From NCBI RefSeq assembly GCF_030814655.1, contig NZ_JAUSVK010000001.1, forward strand, positions 1,755,501 to 1,819,500: 64,000 nt of DNA. The letters are read 5' to 3'. Source of the stretch: Labrys monachus. GTDB taxonomy: Bacteria; Pseudomonadota; Alphaproteobacteria; Rhizobiales; Labraceae. The number at the start of each line of letters is the position of its first letter. Position 1 is the stretch's first letter. A program made the position numbers and the translations under genes. Below are positions 1-9,127 of the stretch, piece by piece. The notes below the pieces were generated by a model, which ran no database searches, was not told where the DNA came from, and saw nothing but the letters and a program-made list of their open reading frames with translations.

Positions 1-901
1 TGGTGATGTAGCCACGCTCTCTTAGTCCATCTATCGCATCAAAAAAATTAGGCAGACCCGGCACTAGCTCTCCCTCTCCCTGGATGTGACCAAGCTTCTT
101 CGAGAGGGCAACGCCCTGGGAAACGAGATCGAGTGACGTATTGCCCTTATCGACAATACCGAGAACGAGTTGCTCATTCGGAGGAAAGAAATATTGGTAA
201 ATCCCAAGTTCCTTTAGACGAGCCTGGGCGTCTCCGCGATTGCCTTTAGACTTGAATAGCAGCCAATCGTCGTCTGTAAATTGATACAAGGGAAGTGGGC
301 AGACGCCGCAGGCTCGGTCGAGAGCCAAGTTGTCGATCTTAACGATATCGAAGATCGCATTCAAAAGATTCATCGGATTTTGCTGTGCAGACTGAAATAT
401 GTGCATCCAATTGATCGCAGTTAGTTGCTCCACAACACCAACGATCTGGCTGGCGGGACGCATCTCCAAGTTATCGAAGATACGCATGATTGGCTTCATC
501 ACGGGATCAAAATGGCGGGAGATCTCTTCCTTATGACCCGGTTCTTCGGATGTCGCCAACAGCTTTCCAACATCAAAGACCTTGCTCACATCGACCTGGC
601 CGTCGGCCGTAACAAAAAGCCTGCGGGTGAAATCCGAAATATCGACAGAGATTGGGCGCGCAACTAAAACCTTGGTGTCGGCGGGCATCGTCGCTTGAAC
701 ATCGACTTGCATAAGCGCGGCTATGCGAGGATTGCTTTCAGCAGAGATAATAATAACCCGCTTAGTTCTATCATCTACGGAAATGGATTGAACGGGGTGT
801 TCTAAACCACTTATGCCGGTAATGGTGGTATTCTCCCGCGGATCAGCTCCAAGCGCGATGCCCAGTGCCTGCCACACCTCATCGCCACCTTCCTCAGCCA
901 T
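1..901 (-). CDS. Hypothetical protein, C-terminus cut by window edge
   Basis: Reading the minus strand from an ATG at 899-901 leftwards gives 300 codons with no stop up to base 1, so the gene continues outside the window. A GGGAGG ribosome binding site lies 4 bases before the ATG. The protein begins MAEEGGDEVWQALGIALGAD and includes a CGVCP motif near residue 200. I see no signal peptide, membrane segment or family I recognise. Base composition is AT-richer than in the following genes, which fits accessory DNA, and an ISAs1-type transposase remnant lies directly upstream of it. Function unknown. Confidence 0.7.
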   Translation of the reverse strand, partial: MAEEGGDEVWQALGIALGADPRENTTITGISGLEHPVQSISVDDRTKRVIIISAESNPRIAALMQVDVQATMPADTKVLVARPISVDISDFTRRLFVTADGQVDVSKVFDVGKLLATSEEPGHKEEISRHFDPVMKPIMRIFDNLEMRPASQIVGVVEQLTAINWMHIFQSAQQNPMNLLNAIFDIVKIDNLALDRACGVCPLPLYQFTDDDWLLFKSKGNRGDAQARLKELGIYQYFFPPNEQLVLGIVDKGNTSLDLVSQGVALSKKLGHIQGEGELVPGLPNFFDAIDGLRERGYIT

Positions 902-1046
902 GACGCCTCCCGTGCTAGAAGATTTTCGTGAAAGATCCGATATAAAAGCCCAAAATCAACTTTATCGCGTCGGCAGCAAACTTTCGAGCGTCTGTTTTAC
1001 AGGGCAATCGGGTGAAGAAGTAGGTGACAAAGCGTTGATGTCAGGG

Positions 1047-1190
1047 TCATCGCATTTGGCCGATGATGGATCTTGCGAAGTCGTTGGACCATCCTGATCG
1101 TTTTCGTTTGCGGCGGACGGAGATGCCCGGGCGCGCTTGGTTCAGGATGTTCAGGGCGAGCTTGCGCAAGGTTGTCAGAATTACGGTGAC
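1047..1190 (-). pseudogene. ISAs1-family transposase, C-terminal remnant
   Basis: On the minus strand the frame ending at the TGA at 1047-1049 encodes LRKLALNILNQARPG followed by VRRKRKRSGWSNDF, which looks like the conserved C-terminus of ISAs1-type DDE transposases (ALNLLRQ ... KRKRAGWD). Upstream of about 1190 the resemblance disappears and passes into another frame, and no start, DDE residues or terminal repeats are visible. I read it as a decayed insertion sequence end marking old rearrangement beside the left-edge gene. The family call rests on remembered consensus only. Confidence 0.55.
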
Positions 1191-1288
1191 AGTGCATTTG
1201 ATTTGTCGCCACCCCCGAGTGTACTGTTCCTGCCGATATGATCTCGCTGCCGTTGAGCCAGCATTCACGGCCCCGATTCGCCATTGCC

Positions 1289-1537
1289 CTAAGCCGCTGT
1301 CCTGGCCGGGTGGGTCGCATCGCCTCGGCCCGCGAGGAGGCCGCTGATCGAGACATCTTCGTCCAGGGCGTCCCAATGGATGCCCCGCCGGCTCAACTCG
1401 TAATTCTCGCGTTCCTGCGGGGTGGCGTGAAGCAAGCGGGGGAACCAAGCGAGCGGCACGCCGATCGTCCGGCCGTCTTCCAGTTCAACCCATAGGCAAT
1501 CGTCGTCGAAGCGCAGGGCTCTAGGCGAAATACTCAT
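1289..1537 (-). CDS. DUF2442 domain protein
   Basis: This encodes an 82-residue protein when started at MSISPRALRF. It shows the DUF2442 pattern: a short beta-rich stretch with WVELEDGRTIGVPLAWFPRLL followed by a helical region containing RRGIHWDALDEDVSISGLLAG. DUF2442 proteins are small, of unknown biochemical role, and usually encoded next to DUF4160 genes, as here. Its start overlaps the end of the DUF4160 gene by 17 bases, which implies translational coupling. A longer start at 1573 is possible but lies deeper inside the neighbouring gene. The pair is often suggested to act like a toxin-antitoxin module, but that is unproven. Confidence 0.85.
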   Translation of the reverse strand: MSISPRALRFDDDCLWVELEDGRTIGVPLAWFPRLLHATPQERENYELSRRGIHWDALDEDVSISGLLAGRGDATHPARTAA

Positions 1538-1763
1538 TCCACGCCCTTTCCAATTGAACGCGATGGTCTTCAACCATGCGTTGGACGCGATTCAGCGACC
1601 TAGCGTCAAGGCCATCATTATACGACAGGGACACGGCCGGCGTCAGCCAGAACTTGGCTTCGTCTCTGCCCCGCCGGACGTGGATATGCGCGGGCTCGCG
1701 CGGGTTTCCTTCGTTCGAATAGAAAAAGAAGGTGAAACCATCGAGCCGCAGGACGACAGGCAT
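1521..1763 (-). CDS. DUF4160 domain protein
   Basis: An 80-residue protein matching DUF4160: it starts MPVVLRLDGFTFFFYSNEG, followed by the diagnostic PAHIHVRRG and KFWLTPAVSLSYNDGL segments and a C-terminal helix ending RAWNEYFA. I chose the ATG at 1763 because DUF4160 proteins normally begin MP.V, and a GGAG sits 9 bases upstream; an in-frame ATG at 1778 has no good ribosome binding site. It is the first gene of a two-gene unit with the DUF2442 gene. The molecular function is unknown. Confidence 0.85.
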   Translation of the reverse strand: MPVVLRLDGFTFFFYSNEGNPREPAHIHVRRGRDEAKFWLTPAVSLSYNDGLDARSLNRVQRMVEDHRVQLERAWNEYFA

Positions 1764-1825
1764 CCCTATCAGCTCCATCTATGGGAGAACTGAGGTGCAT
1801 TGGCGTTTCGCTGCGTCCCGCTGCC

Positions 1826-4492
1826 TCACCGCTTCCACCCCCGTCCGGCCTTGCCGCCGCCCTTCTTCCGCACTTCCGCGCCCAGCGGCACCTCGCGGTC
1901 GGTGCCGGGGCCCATGCTGTCCAGCCCGGGCTTGGCCGCGCGGGTCTTCGGCAGGTTGGCGGCGTCGCCATAGGCTTTCGGCCCCTTATACGCGCCGGCC
2001 TTCTGCTTGACGCTGACCTGCCGCGCCGCGCCGTCGTCGGCCACCGCCATTTCGGTCTCGCGCAGGCGCTTGAGCTCGTCGCGCAGGCGGGCGGCTTCCT
2101 CGAAGCGGAGGTCGGCGGCGGCGTCGCGCATGCGCTTTTCGAGGTCGGCGGTGACCGCCTCGAAATTATGGCCGATGGTGGAGACGCTGTCGGCCATGCC
2201 CTTGTCGACGGTGACGCGGTCGCGCTCATAGACCGAATTGGTGATGTCGGCGATCGAGCGCTTGACGCTTTCCGGCGTGATGCCGTGGGCGGTGTTCCAG
2301 GCCACCTGCTTCTCGCGGCGGCGGTCGGTTTCGGCGATGGCGCGTTCGAGCGAGCCGGTCATGTGGTCGGCATAGAGCAGCACGCGGCCGTCGACATTGC
2401 GGGCGGCGCGGCCGATGGTCTGCACCAGCGAGGTCTCCGAGCGCAGGAAGCCTTCCTTGTCGGCGTCGAGGATGGCGACGAGGGCGCATTCGGGGATGTC
2501 TAGGCCCTCGCGCAGCAAATTGATGCCGATCAGCACGTCGAAGGCGCCGAGGCGCAGATCGCGGATGATCTCGATGCGCTCGATGGTGTCGATGTCCGAA
2601 TGCATGTAGCGCACGCGCACGCCGTGGTCGTGCATATATTCGGTGAGGTCCTCGGCCATGCGCTTGGTCAGCACGGTGACGAGGCTGCGATAGCCCTGCT
2701 TCGCCACCTGCTGCACCTCGCCGAGCAGGTCGTCGACCTGGGTGCGCGCCGGGCGGATCTCGCATTGCGGGTCGATCAGGCCGGTGGGGCGGATGACCTG
2801 CTCGGCGAAGACGCCGCCGGTGTGCTCCAGCTCCCATTTGCCGGGGGTGGCCGAGACATGCACGGTCTGCGGGCGCATCGCGTCCCACTCCTCGAAGCGG
2901 AGCGGCCGGTTGTCGAGGCAGGAGGGCAGGCGGAAGCCATATTCGGCCAAAGTCGCCTTGCGCCGGAAGTCACCCTTGTACATGGCGCCGATCTGCGGGA
3001 CGGTGACGTGGCTCTCGTCGGTGAAGACGATGGCGTTGTCGGGCAGGTATTCGAACAGGGTCGGCGGCGGCTCGCCCGGCTGGCGGCCGGTGAGCCAGCG
3101 CGAATAATTCTCGATGCCGGCGCAGGAGCCGGTCGCCTCCATCATTTCGAGGTCGAACACCGTGCGCTGCTCCAGCCGCTGCGCCTCGAGCAGGCGGCCG
3201 CCGGCATAGAGCTGCTGCAGGCGCACCTTCAGCTCCTCCTTGATGCCCTTGATCGCCTGGTTGAGGGTGGGGCGCGGCGTGACATAATGCGAATTGGCGT
3301 AGACCTTGACGAATTGCAGGTCCTGGATCTTCTGGCCGGTGAGCGGATCGAACTCGGCGATGCTCTCGATCTCGTCGCCGAACAGGTTGATGCGCCAGGC
3401 GCGGTCCTCGTAATGGGCCGGGAACAGCTCGATGGTGTCGCCGCGCACGCGGAAGGTGCCGCGGGCGAAATCGGCGCTGATGCGCTTGTATTGCAAAGCG
3501 ACGAGGTCGGCGATCAGCTGCTTCTGCTCGACGCGCTCGCCCACCGTCATGCCGAAGGTCATGGCGGTGTAGGTCTCGACCGAGCCGATGCCGTAGATGC
3601 AGGACACCGAGGCGACGATGATGACGTCGTCGCGTTCCAGCAGCGAGCGCGTCGCCGAATGGCGCATGCGGTCGATCTGCTCGTTGATCGAGGATTCCTT
3701 CTCGATATAGGTGTCGGTGCGCGGCACATAGGCCTCGGGCTGGTAATAGTCGTAATAGGAGACGAAGTATTCCACCGCATTGTTGGGGAAGAAGCTCTTG
3801 AACTCGCCATAGAGCTGGGCCGCCAGCGTCTTGTTGGGGGCGAGGACCAGGGCCGGGCGCTGGGTGCGGGCGATCACCTGCGCCATGGTGAAGGTCTTGC
3901 CCGAGCCGGTGACGCCGAGCAGCACCTGGTCGCGCTCATGCAGGGAGAGGCCGTCGACGAGCTCGGCGATGGCCGTCGGCTGGTCGCCGGCGGGCTGGTA
4001 TTCGGAGACGAGCGCGAGCGGGATGCCGCCCTCGCTCTTGTCGGGGCGCGAGGGGCGGTGCGGCGTCCATACCGGCTTGCCGGCGAGGCGCGGATCGCCG
4101 CTCTCCAGCAGCGCCGTCAGCGCCTTGATGGTGCCGGCCGAGCCGCCGAGCCTGTCGAGCCCGTCCGGATCGAGCTCGGGCTCGTCCTTGCCCTTCCCCG
4201 TGCCCTTGGCCTTGCGCTTGACGGCGCGGCCTTCGATCCTGGCGCCGCCGCCGGCGACGGGGATGCCGAGCTTGCCGGCAAGGTCCGGGTCGAGGCCGGT
4301 GACGGCGGTGTCGAAGCCGGCCTGCGGCGCCTCGCCGAAGCCCTCGGGCGGGCTGCGCCGGCCCTCCTTGAGCAGGCCCGGATTGAGCAGGGCCTTCAGG
4401 TGCTCGTCGAGCGAGGGCAGAGGCGGCCGCGAGGCCTTGGAACGGGGCGTGCGGACCTTGCGGGCGGGAGAATCTTTCGAAGTGTCGGCCAT
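1826..4492 (-). CDS. uvrB: UvrABC excinuclease subunit B
   Basis: UvrB of nucleotide excision repair is an ATP-dependent damage-verification helicase that hands DNA from UvrA to UvrC. The 888-residue protein has Walker A GVTGSGKT at 193-200, the beta-hairpin [12 protein letters not shown] at 246-257 that clamps one DNA strand, helicase motifs including DESH and the RxGRA(A)R-type motif in TIGRAARN, and a C-terminal UVR motif ([17 protein letters not shown]) for UvrC contact. It is longer than the roughly 670-residue enteric protein because of an extra, Lys/Pro-rich N-terminal region of about 160 residues and a basic C-terminal tail of about 50. Such extensions are common in Hyphomicrobiales. 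Transcribed alone. Confidence 0.98.
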   Translation of the reverse strand: MADTSKDSPARKVRTPRSKASRPPLPSLDEHLKALLNPGLLKEGRRSPPEGFGEAPQAGFDTAVTGLDPDLAGKLGIPVAGGGARIEGRAVKRKAKGTGKGKDEPELDPDGLDRLGGSAGTIKALTALLESGDPRLAGKPVWTPHRPSRPDKSEGGIPLALVSEYQPAGDQPTAIAELVDGLSLHERDQVLLGVTGSGKTFTMAQVIARTQRPALVLAPNKTLAAQLYGEFKSFFPNNAVEYFVSYYDYYQPEAYVPRTDTYIEKESSINEQIDRMRHSATRSLLERDDVIIVASVSCIYGIGSVETYTAMTFGMTVGERVEQKQLIADLVALQYKRISADFARGTFRVRGDTIELFPAHYEDRAWRINLFGDEIESIAEFDPLTGQKIQDLQFVKVYANSHYVTPRPTLNQAIKGIKEELKVRLQQLYAGGRLLEAQRLEQRTVFDLEMMEATGSCAGIENYSRWLTGRQPGEPPPTLFEYLPDNAIVFTDESHVTVPQIGAMYKGDFRRKATLAEYGFRLPSCLDNRPLRFEEWDAMRPQTVHVSATPGKWELEHTGGVFAEQVIRPTGLIDPQCEIRPARTQVDDLLGEVQQVAKQGYRSLVTVLTKRMAEDLTEYMHDHGVRVRYMHSDIDTIERIEIIRDLRLGAFDVLIGINLLREGLDIPECALVAILDADKEGFLRSETSLVQTIGRAARNVDGRVLLYADHMTGSLERAIAETDRRREKQVAWNTAHGITPESVKRSIADITNSVYERDRVTVDKGMADSVSTIGHNFEAVTADLEKRMRDAAADLRFEEAARLRDELKRLRETEMAVADDGAARQVSVKQKAGAYKGPKAYGDAANLPKTRAAKPGLDSMGPGTDREVPLGAEVRKKGGGKAGRGWKR

Positions 4493-4578
4493 GGCCTGAT
4501 AATGGGGTGAGTCAGGGCGCGATGAAAGGGCCGGCAGGGGAAACTTGCTGACAGCGTGGTGTCAGCAGGATGGGGCCC

Positions 4579-4655
4579 GGGATCGCAGGCGTCTCGCCTG
4601 CCTCTTCCTGCAGGCGCAACGTTTCCAGGAGCAGGCGAGACGCCTGCGGTCCCAG
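4579..4655. repeat. REP/BIME-like palindromic repeat, class A arms
   Basis: A perfect 18-bp inverted repeat (CGCAGGCGTCTCGCCTGC at 4584-4601 and its complement at 4631-4648) flanks a 29-nt core containing CTCTTCC and CGTTTCCAGGA. Each arm can also fold on itself (GCAGGC/GCCTGC). The same core recurs with other arms elsewhere in the window. It fills the space between uvrB and queC. Confidence 0.85.
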
Positions 4656-4668
4656 GGGGGCGCTCCGG

Positions 4669-5364
4669 TCAGCCCGCCATGAAGCGGCGGTAGCCGGCGG
4701 CGCGCAGGTCGCAGGCGGGGCAGGCGCCGCAGCCATAGCCCCAGTCGTGATGGTGGGTGCGGTCGCCATTGTAGCAGGTGTGGGTGTCCTCGCGGATGAG
4801 GTCGACCAAAGCGTCGCCGCCGAGTTCGCGGGCCAGCGCCCAGGTCTGCGCCTTGTCGATCCACATCAGCGGCGTCTCGACCACGAAGCGGCTCTCCATG
4901 CCGAGATTGAGGGCGAGCTGCATCGCCTTCATGGTGTCGTCGCGGCAGTCAGGATAGCCGGAGAAGTCGGTCTCGCACACGCCGGTGACGAGATGCCTGG
5001 CGCCGCGGCGATAGGCGATGGCGGCGGCGAAGGTGAGGAACAGGAGGTTGCGGCCGGGCACGAAGCTGTTGGGCAGGCCGTTCGCCTGCATCGCTATCTC
5101 GACGTCGCGGGTCAGCGAGGTGTCGCTGATGCCGCCGAGCACCGAGAGGTCGACCATGTGGTCCTCGCCGAGCCGGGCGGCCCAGTCGGGGAAGGCGCGG
5201 CGCAGAGCGTCGAGCACCGCCGGGCGCAGATCGAGCTCGATGCGGTGGCGCTGGCCGTAGTCGAAGCCGACCGTCTCGACATGGTCGAAGCGGTCGAGCG
5301 CCCAGGCGAGGCAGGTGGTGGAATCCTGCCCGGCGGAGAAGAGGACGAGGGCTTTTTCGGTCAT
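4669..5364 (-). CDS. queC: 7-cyano-7-deazaguanine synthase QueC
   Basis: QueC converts 7-carboxy-7-deazaguanine and ammonia to preQ0 using ATP, a step in queuosine biosynthesis. The 231-residue protein has the normal family length. The PP-loop is [13 protein letters not shown] at residues 8-20 (SAGQDS replaces the commoner SGGxDS). The zinc site is visible as Cys197 and Cys212, Cys215, Cys218 in HTCYNG and [18 protein letters not shown] and GYPDCRDD are further family motifs. The other queuosine genes are not adjacent. Monocistronic, with repeat elements on both sides. Confidence 0.97.
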   Translation of the reverse strand: MTEKALVLFSAGQDSTTCLAWALDRFDHVETVGFDYGQRHRIELDLRPAVLDALRRAFPDWAARLGEDHMVDLSVLGGISDTSLTRDVEIAMQANGLPNSFVPGRNLLFLTFAAAIAYRRGARHLVTGVCETDFSGYPDCRDDTMKAMQLALNLGMESRFVVETPLMWIDKAQTWALARELGGDALVDLIREDTHTCYNGDRTHHHDWGYGCGACPACDLRAAGYRRFMAG

Positions 5365-5402
5365 GGCGGCGTTCCGCTGGAATGAAGAGACAGATCCGAG
5401 GG

Positions 5403-5518
5403 CCCGTCATCCCCGGCGAGGCCGGAGGCCGAGGGAAGGGGAGCCATGGCATGGAGCGGTGTCCCGGCCCATGGAGTCCCTTCCCTCGCCGCTGCGCGGC
5501 TCGCCGGGAATGACGGGT
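5403..5518. repeat. Long intergenic inverted repeat (CGTCAT/ATGACG type)
   Basis: The outer arms CCGTCATccCCGGCGAG and its imperfect complement CTCGCCGGgaATGACGGG enclose a second palindromic pair around CCATGG, so the whole roughly 115 bp folds into one long imperfect hairpin. Related half-copies are seen near 16535-16570 and 31402-31540. It separates queC from trhO. Confidence 0.6.
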
Positions 5519-5540
5519 GTAAACAGTTTGCCGGATCGAT

Positions 5541-6500
5541 TCACGGTCCCACGCCATCGCATTGGAACGGAGTGGTATTTTCGGTTTCGGCGCGCGGGCC
5601 GAGATGGGTGTCGCCGCGCGCGCGGGCCAGAACGACCTGGCGGTGGCGCTCGCGGGCCGAGGCCTTGCGCTCCGGCGTCAGCGCCTGCGCGCACCAGGGG
5701 CAGCTGACGCCCTCCTCATAGTCCGGCGACCGGCGGTCGTCGGCGCTCAGCGGCGACAGGCAGCCATGGCAGAGCGCGAAATCCTCCACCGCCAGCCCGT
5801 GGCCGACGGCGACGCGCTGGTCGAAGACGAAGCAGGCGCCCTGCCACAGGCTCTCGGTGGGCGGGATCTCCTCGAGATAGCGCAGCACGCCGCCCTTGAG
5901 ATGGTAGACCTCCTCGAAGCCCTCGCGCAGCATCAGGCTGGTGGCCTTCTCGCAGCGTATGCCGCCGGTGCAGAACATCGCCACCTTGCGGTGGCGGGCC
6001 GGATCGAGATGGTCCCTGACATAGGCCGGAAATTCGCCGAAGCTGCGGGTCTTGGGGTCGACGGCGCCCTGGAAGCTGCCGATGCGCACCTCGAAATCGT
6101 TGCGGGTGTCGATGACCAGCACGTCCGGATCCGAGATCAGCGCGTTCCAGTCGCGCGGCTCGACATAGGTGCCGACGCGCTCGATCGGATCGACGCTGGG
6201 GTCGCCGAGGGTGACGATCTCCTCCTTGAGCCGGACCTTCATGCGCAGGAAGGGCATCGCCTCGGCGAAGGAGGTCTTGTGCCCGATGTCCGGCAGGCCG
6301 GTGATCGCCCGCAATTTCGGATGGAAGGCCGCCATCGCCGCGGGCGAGCCGGCCACGGTGCCGTTGATGCCCTCGGGCGCGAGCAGGACGATGCCCTTGA
6401 TGCCGAGCGAGCAGCACAGCTGCGCCAGCGGCTGCCGCAGGGCGGCGAAGTGCGGCAGGCGTGCGAAATGATAGAAGGCGGCGATCTCGACGGTCGGCAT
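5541..6500 (-). CDS. trhO: tRNA uridine(34) hydroxylase TrhO (rhodanese family)
   Basis: TrhO/YceA proteins hydroxylate uridine 34 of certain tRNAs in an oxygen-dependent reaction, the first step toward 5-(carboxy)methoxyuridine. The 319-residue protein, started at MPTVEIAAFYHFARL, has an N-terminal acylphosphatase-like domain (LAPEGINGTVAG) and a rhodanese domain with the active-site loop MFCTGGIRCEKATSLM. A Cys-rich tail (CHGC ... CPWC) could bind zinc. The open frame extends 58 codons further upstream, but that part is translated repeat sequence, so I reject it. Monocistronic. Confidence 0.93.
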   Translation of the reverse strand: MPTVEIAAFYHFARLPHFAALRQPLAQLCCSLGIKGIVLLAPEGINGTVAGSPAAMAAFHPKLRAITGLPDIGHKTSFAEAMPFLRMKVRLKEEIVTLGDPSVDPIERVGTYVEPRDWNALISDPDVLVIDTRNDFEVRIGSFQGAVDPKTRSFGEFPAYVRDHLDPARHRKVAMFCTGGIRCEKATSLMLREGFEEVYHLKGGVLRYLEEIPPTESLWQGACFVFDQRVAVGHGLAVEDFALCHGCLSPLSADDRRSPDYEEGVSCPWCAQALTPERKASARERHRQVVLARARGDTHLGPRAETENTTPFQCDGVGP

Positions 6501-6540
6501 CGGCGCTGTGTAGCGCCAAAAAGGACGCGGGGCAATTTCC

Positions 6541-6806
6541 GGAGACTGCAGGCTTCCGGCCTGCCTCTTCCCGCGGGCTCCGCGTTTCCACGAATGCAGG
6601 CGTCGACATAGGCGCGCGATGGAGGGTCGATCACCGATCGACCTGTTCCTTTCCGGCAGGTTCTGCGTTTCCAAGATGGGCGATCGGGTGATCGCCCCTC
6701 CATCGTCGCGCCTTTCCTCGCAGAATGAGCGCCCAAGGGCGTCCCGCCTGCTCCTGGAAACGTCGGCGTTTCCGAAGATGCAGGCTGGAAGCCTGCGGTC
6801 CCGGGG
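6541..6806. repeat. Three tandem REP/BIME-like elements
   Basis: The entire space between trhO and the EF-G paralogue is filled by three elements of one family. The first (6541-6610) has class A arms (GCAGGC) and the core CTCTTCC ... GCGTTTCC. The second (6619-6704) has class B arms (CGATCACCGATCG and CGATCGGGTGATCG) and the core GTTCCTTTCCGGCAGG ... GCGTTTCCAAGA. The third (6730-6806) has class A-like arms with the core GGAAACG ... GCGTTTCCGAAGA. The spacer is therefore built wholly of these repeats. Confidence 0.8.
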
Positions 6807-8870
6807 TTACTGCGCTGCCTGGCGCGAGGCGACGACGGCGTCGGCGTGGCGGCCCGAGATCTCGGCGAGGTGGTCGAAGCGCGCCCGGAAGGTGCCGACG
6901 CCGGCGGTGGCCGAGCGCAGCTCGATGATGAGATCGGTGATCTCCGCCTCCGGGATCAGGGCGCGGACGATGTCCCAGCCGTCCCAGCCCGGCCGGGCGT
7001 CGAAGCCGAGGATCTGGCCGCGCCGCGAGGAGACGATGGCGTTGGCGCGGGCGGTGGCGTCGGAGGGCACGGTGATCTCGACGCCGAGCACCGGCTCGAG
7101 CAGCACCGGGCTGCATTGCGGCATCGCCTCGCCCATGCCAAGGCGGGCCGCCATCTGGAACGCCATGTCGGAGGAATCGACCGTGTGGTAGGAGCCGTCG
7201 GTCAGCGCCACGCCGACATCGACGACGGGAAAGCCGAGCGGCCCGCGCCTGAGATAATGCCGCACGCCTTCCTCGACCGAGGGGATGTAGTTGCGCGGCA
7301 CCACGCCGCCGGTGATGCGGTCGGTGAAGACGAAGCCGGTGCCGCGGGGCAGGGGGCCGACGTCGATGACGACGTCGCCGAACTGGCCGTGGCCGCCCGA
7401 CTGCTTCTTGTGGCGGCCGCGTATGCCGGTCGCGGATTTGCGGATCGTCTCGCGGTAGCCGATCTGCGGCGGATAGGAATTCACCGCCACGCCGAATTTG
7501 GAGGCGAGCTTCTCGACGGCGACGCGCAGATGCATCTCGCCCTGGCCGCGCAGCACGGTGTCGCCGAGCTCGGCATTCTGCTCGACCGAGAGCGAGAGGT
7601 CCTCGTCGAGCAGGCGCTGGATCGCCGCCGACAGCTTGACGTCGTCCTTGCGGTCGCGGGCGCGCAGGGCGATCGCCATCACCGGCTCGGCGATCGCGAC
7701 GGCGGCGAGCCGGCCGACGGCCCCGGCGCCGCTGAGGGCGTCGCCGGTATGGGCCGCATCGACCTTGCCGAGGGCCACGGTGTCGCCGGCCTGGGCCTGC
7801 GCGACCTTCTGCGTGGTCTGGCCGAGCAGGCGGGCGCAGCCGGCGACGCGGCTGCTTTCGCCGGAGGAGGCGGTGACGGTCATGCCTTCCTGGAAGGTGC
7901 CGCGCAGCACCCGCGTCAGCGACAGCTTGCCGGCATGGGCGGTGTGGAAGGTCTTCATCACATGGCCGAGGGCCGGCGCGCCGGGCTCCGCCGTCAAGCC
8001 GAGGCGCGCCACCGTCTCCGTGACGCCCGGCGCCTCGTGGCGTAGCGCCTTCATCAGGCGCAGCATGCCGTTGCCGTTGAGGGCCGAGCCCATCAGCACG
8101 GGCACCGCCAGCCCGTCGCGCAATTCATGGGCGAGGTCGTCGAACACGCGGTCGCGCGGCGGCTCGACCTCGTCGAGCAGCTGCTCCATCAGCGCGTCGT
8201 CATGGTCGGACAGCCGCTCCAGCATGGAATAGCGGGCTTCCCGGCCGCGCGGCAGCTCGTCCGGCGGGATGTCGACGACCTGCGAGGCGGCGTGCTCCTG
8301 GTAGATGAAGGCCCGTTCGAGCGCGAGGTCGATATAGCCGACGGCGACGCCGTTCCGCCAGATCGGGATCTGCCGCAGCAGCAGCGGCAGGCGGGAGGCG
8401 GGCTGCAGCAGAGGCAGCGCCTCGCGCACGCTCTGGCTCGAACTGTCGATCTTGTTGAGGAAGAGGAAGCGCGGGATCTTCCGATCCTCCAGCTCGCGCA
8501 GGATCAGCTGCAGGGCCGGGATCTTCTTCTCGTCGGCCTCGCACACCACCACCGCCGCGTCGATCGCCGGCAGCACCGGCTGCATCTCGGCGAGGAACTC
8601 GATCGAGCCGGGGCAGTCGACGAAGGTATAGGTGTCGCCCATGAAGTCGACGGCGGCGACATTGGCCTCCACGCTCATGGCATGGCTGCGGGCCTCCGCG
8701 CTCGCATCGCCGATGGTGGTGCCGGCGGCGACGGTGCCCTGGCGCTGCAGCGCGCCCATGCGGGCGAGGATCGCCTCGAGCAGCGTCGTCTTGCCGCTCT
8801 GGAACGGGCCGACGATGGCGATGCAGCGCGGCCCGCCATATCGTCTGCCATTCGCATTGTCCTGGGTCAT
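6807..8870 (-). CDS. Elongation factor G-like GTPase (EF-G paralogue)
   Basis: A 687-residue translational GTPase related to FusA. Visible are G1 (IVGPFQSGKTTLLE, residues about 18-31), the G3-equivalent DCPGSIEF and G4 FLNKIDSSS, followed by EF-G domains II-V, including the domain IV stretch HKKQSGGHGQFGDV and domain V GVEITVPSDA. It is divergent from canonical EF-G: the P-loop is unusual, and the classical switch II DTPGHVDF is replaced. It is therefore a paralogue (EF-G-like/FusA2 group) rather than the housekeeping fusA, which normally sits in the str operon. The start at 8870 is supported by GGGAGG upstream; the longer frame to 9515 is not used. Exact role (ribosome recycling, rescue or regulation) unknown. 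Confidence 0.88.
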   Translation of the reverse strand: MTQDNANGRRYGGPRCIAIVGPFQSGKTTLLEAILARMGALQRQGTVAAGTTIGDASAEARSHAMSVEANVAAVDFMGDTYTFVDCPGSIEFLAEMQPVLPAIDAAVVVCEADEKKIPALQLILRELEDRKIPRFLFLNKIDSSSQSVREALPLLQPASRLPLLLRQIPIWRNGVAVGYIDLALERAFIYQEHAASQVVDIPPDELPRGREARYSMLERLSDHDDALMEQLLDEVEPPRDRVFDDLAHELRDGLAVPVLMGSALNGNGMLRLMKALRHEAPGVTETVARLGLTAEPGAPALGHVMKTFHTAHAGKLSLTRVLRGTFQEGMTVTASSGESSRVAGCARLLGQTTQKVAQAQAGDTVALGKVDAAHTGDALSGAGAVGRLAAVAIAEPVMAIALRARDRKDDVKLSAAIQRLLDEDLSLSVEQNAELGDTVLRGQGEMHLRVAVEKLASKFGVAVNSYPPQIGYRETIRKSATGIRGRHKKQSGGHGQFGDVVIDVGPLPRGTGFVFTDRITGGVVPRNYIPSVEEGVRHYLRRGPLGFPVVDVGVALTDGSYHTVDSSDMAFQMAARLGMGEAMPQCSPVLLEPVLGVEITVPSDATARANAIVSSRRGQILGFDARPGWDGWDIVRALIPEAEITDLIIELRSATAGVGTFRARFDHLAEISGRHADAVVASRQAAQ

Positions 8871-9127
8871 GGTCGTACCTCCCGCATGAATGGGGCGCCG
8901 CTCTTGGAGGCGGTGGGCGGTACGGACTGCCTGACGGACGGGGACTGTTCGTCGGAACAATTCACACCGCGGAAGAGGCGCTCGAATTCGGTTGTGCTGG
9001 AAGGGATCCTGCGCCGGCTCGGTCGTCGGCGGATGGTCGCGCCGTTCGGGAGGGCTGGCAAGGAAAAAATGGCGGTTCCGCACCGGGAGAGGCCGGCGCG
9101 GCCGCGGGAGGAGCCGCGCCGATGCCG

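Noticed and set aside
2600-4510. 636-codon plus-strand open frame opposite uvrB
   Set aside because: Antisense shadow of a high-GC gene; composition is biased and no family is recognisable, while the opposite strand encodes an unmistakable UvrB.
5541-6674. Longer TrhO start at 6674
   Set aside because: The added residues are translated repeat DNA; MPTVEIAAF at 6500 matches the family start.
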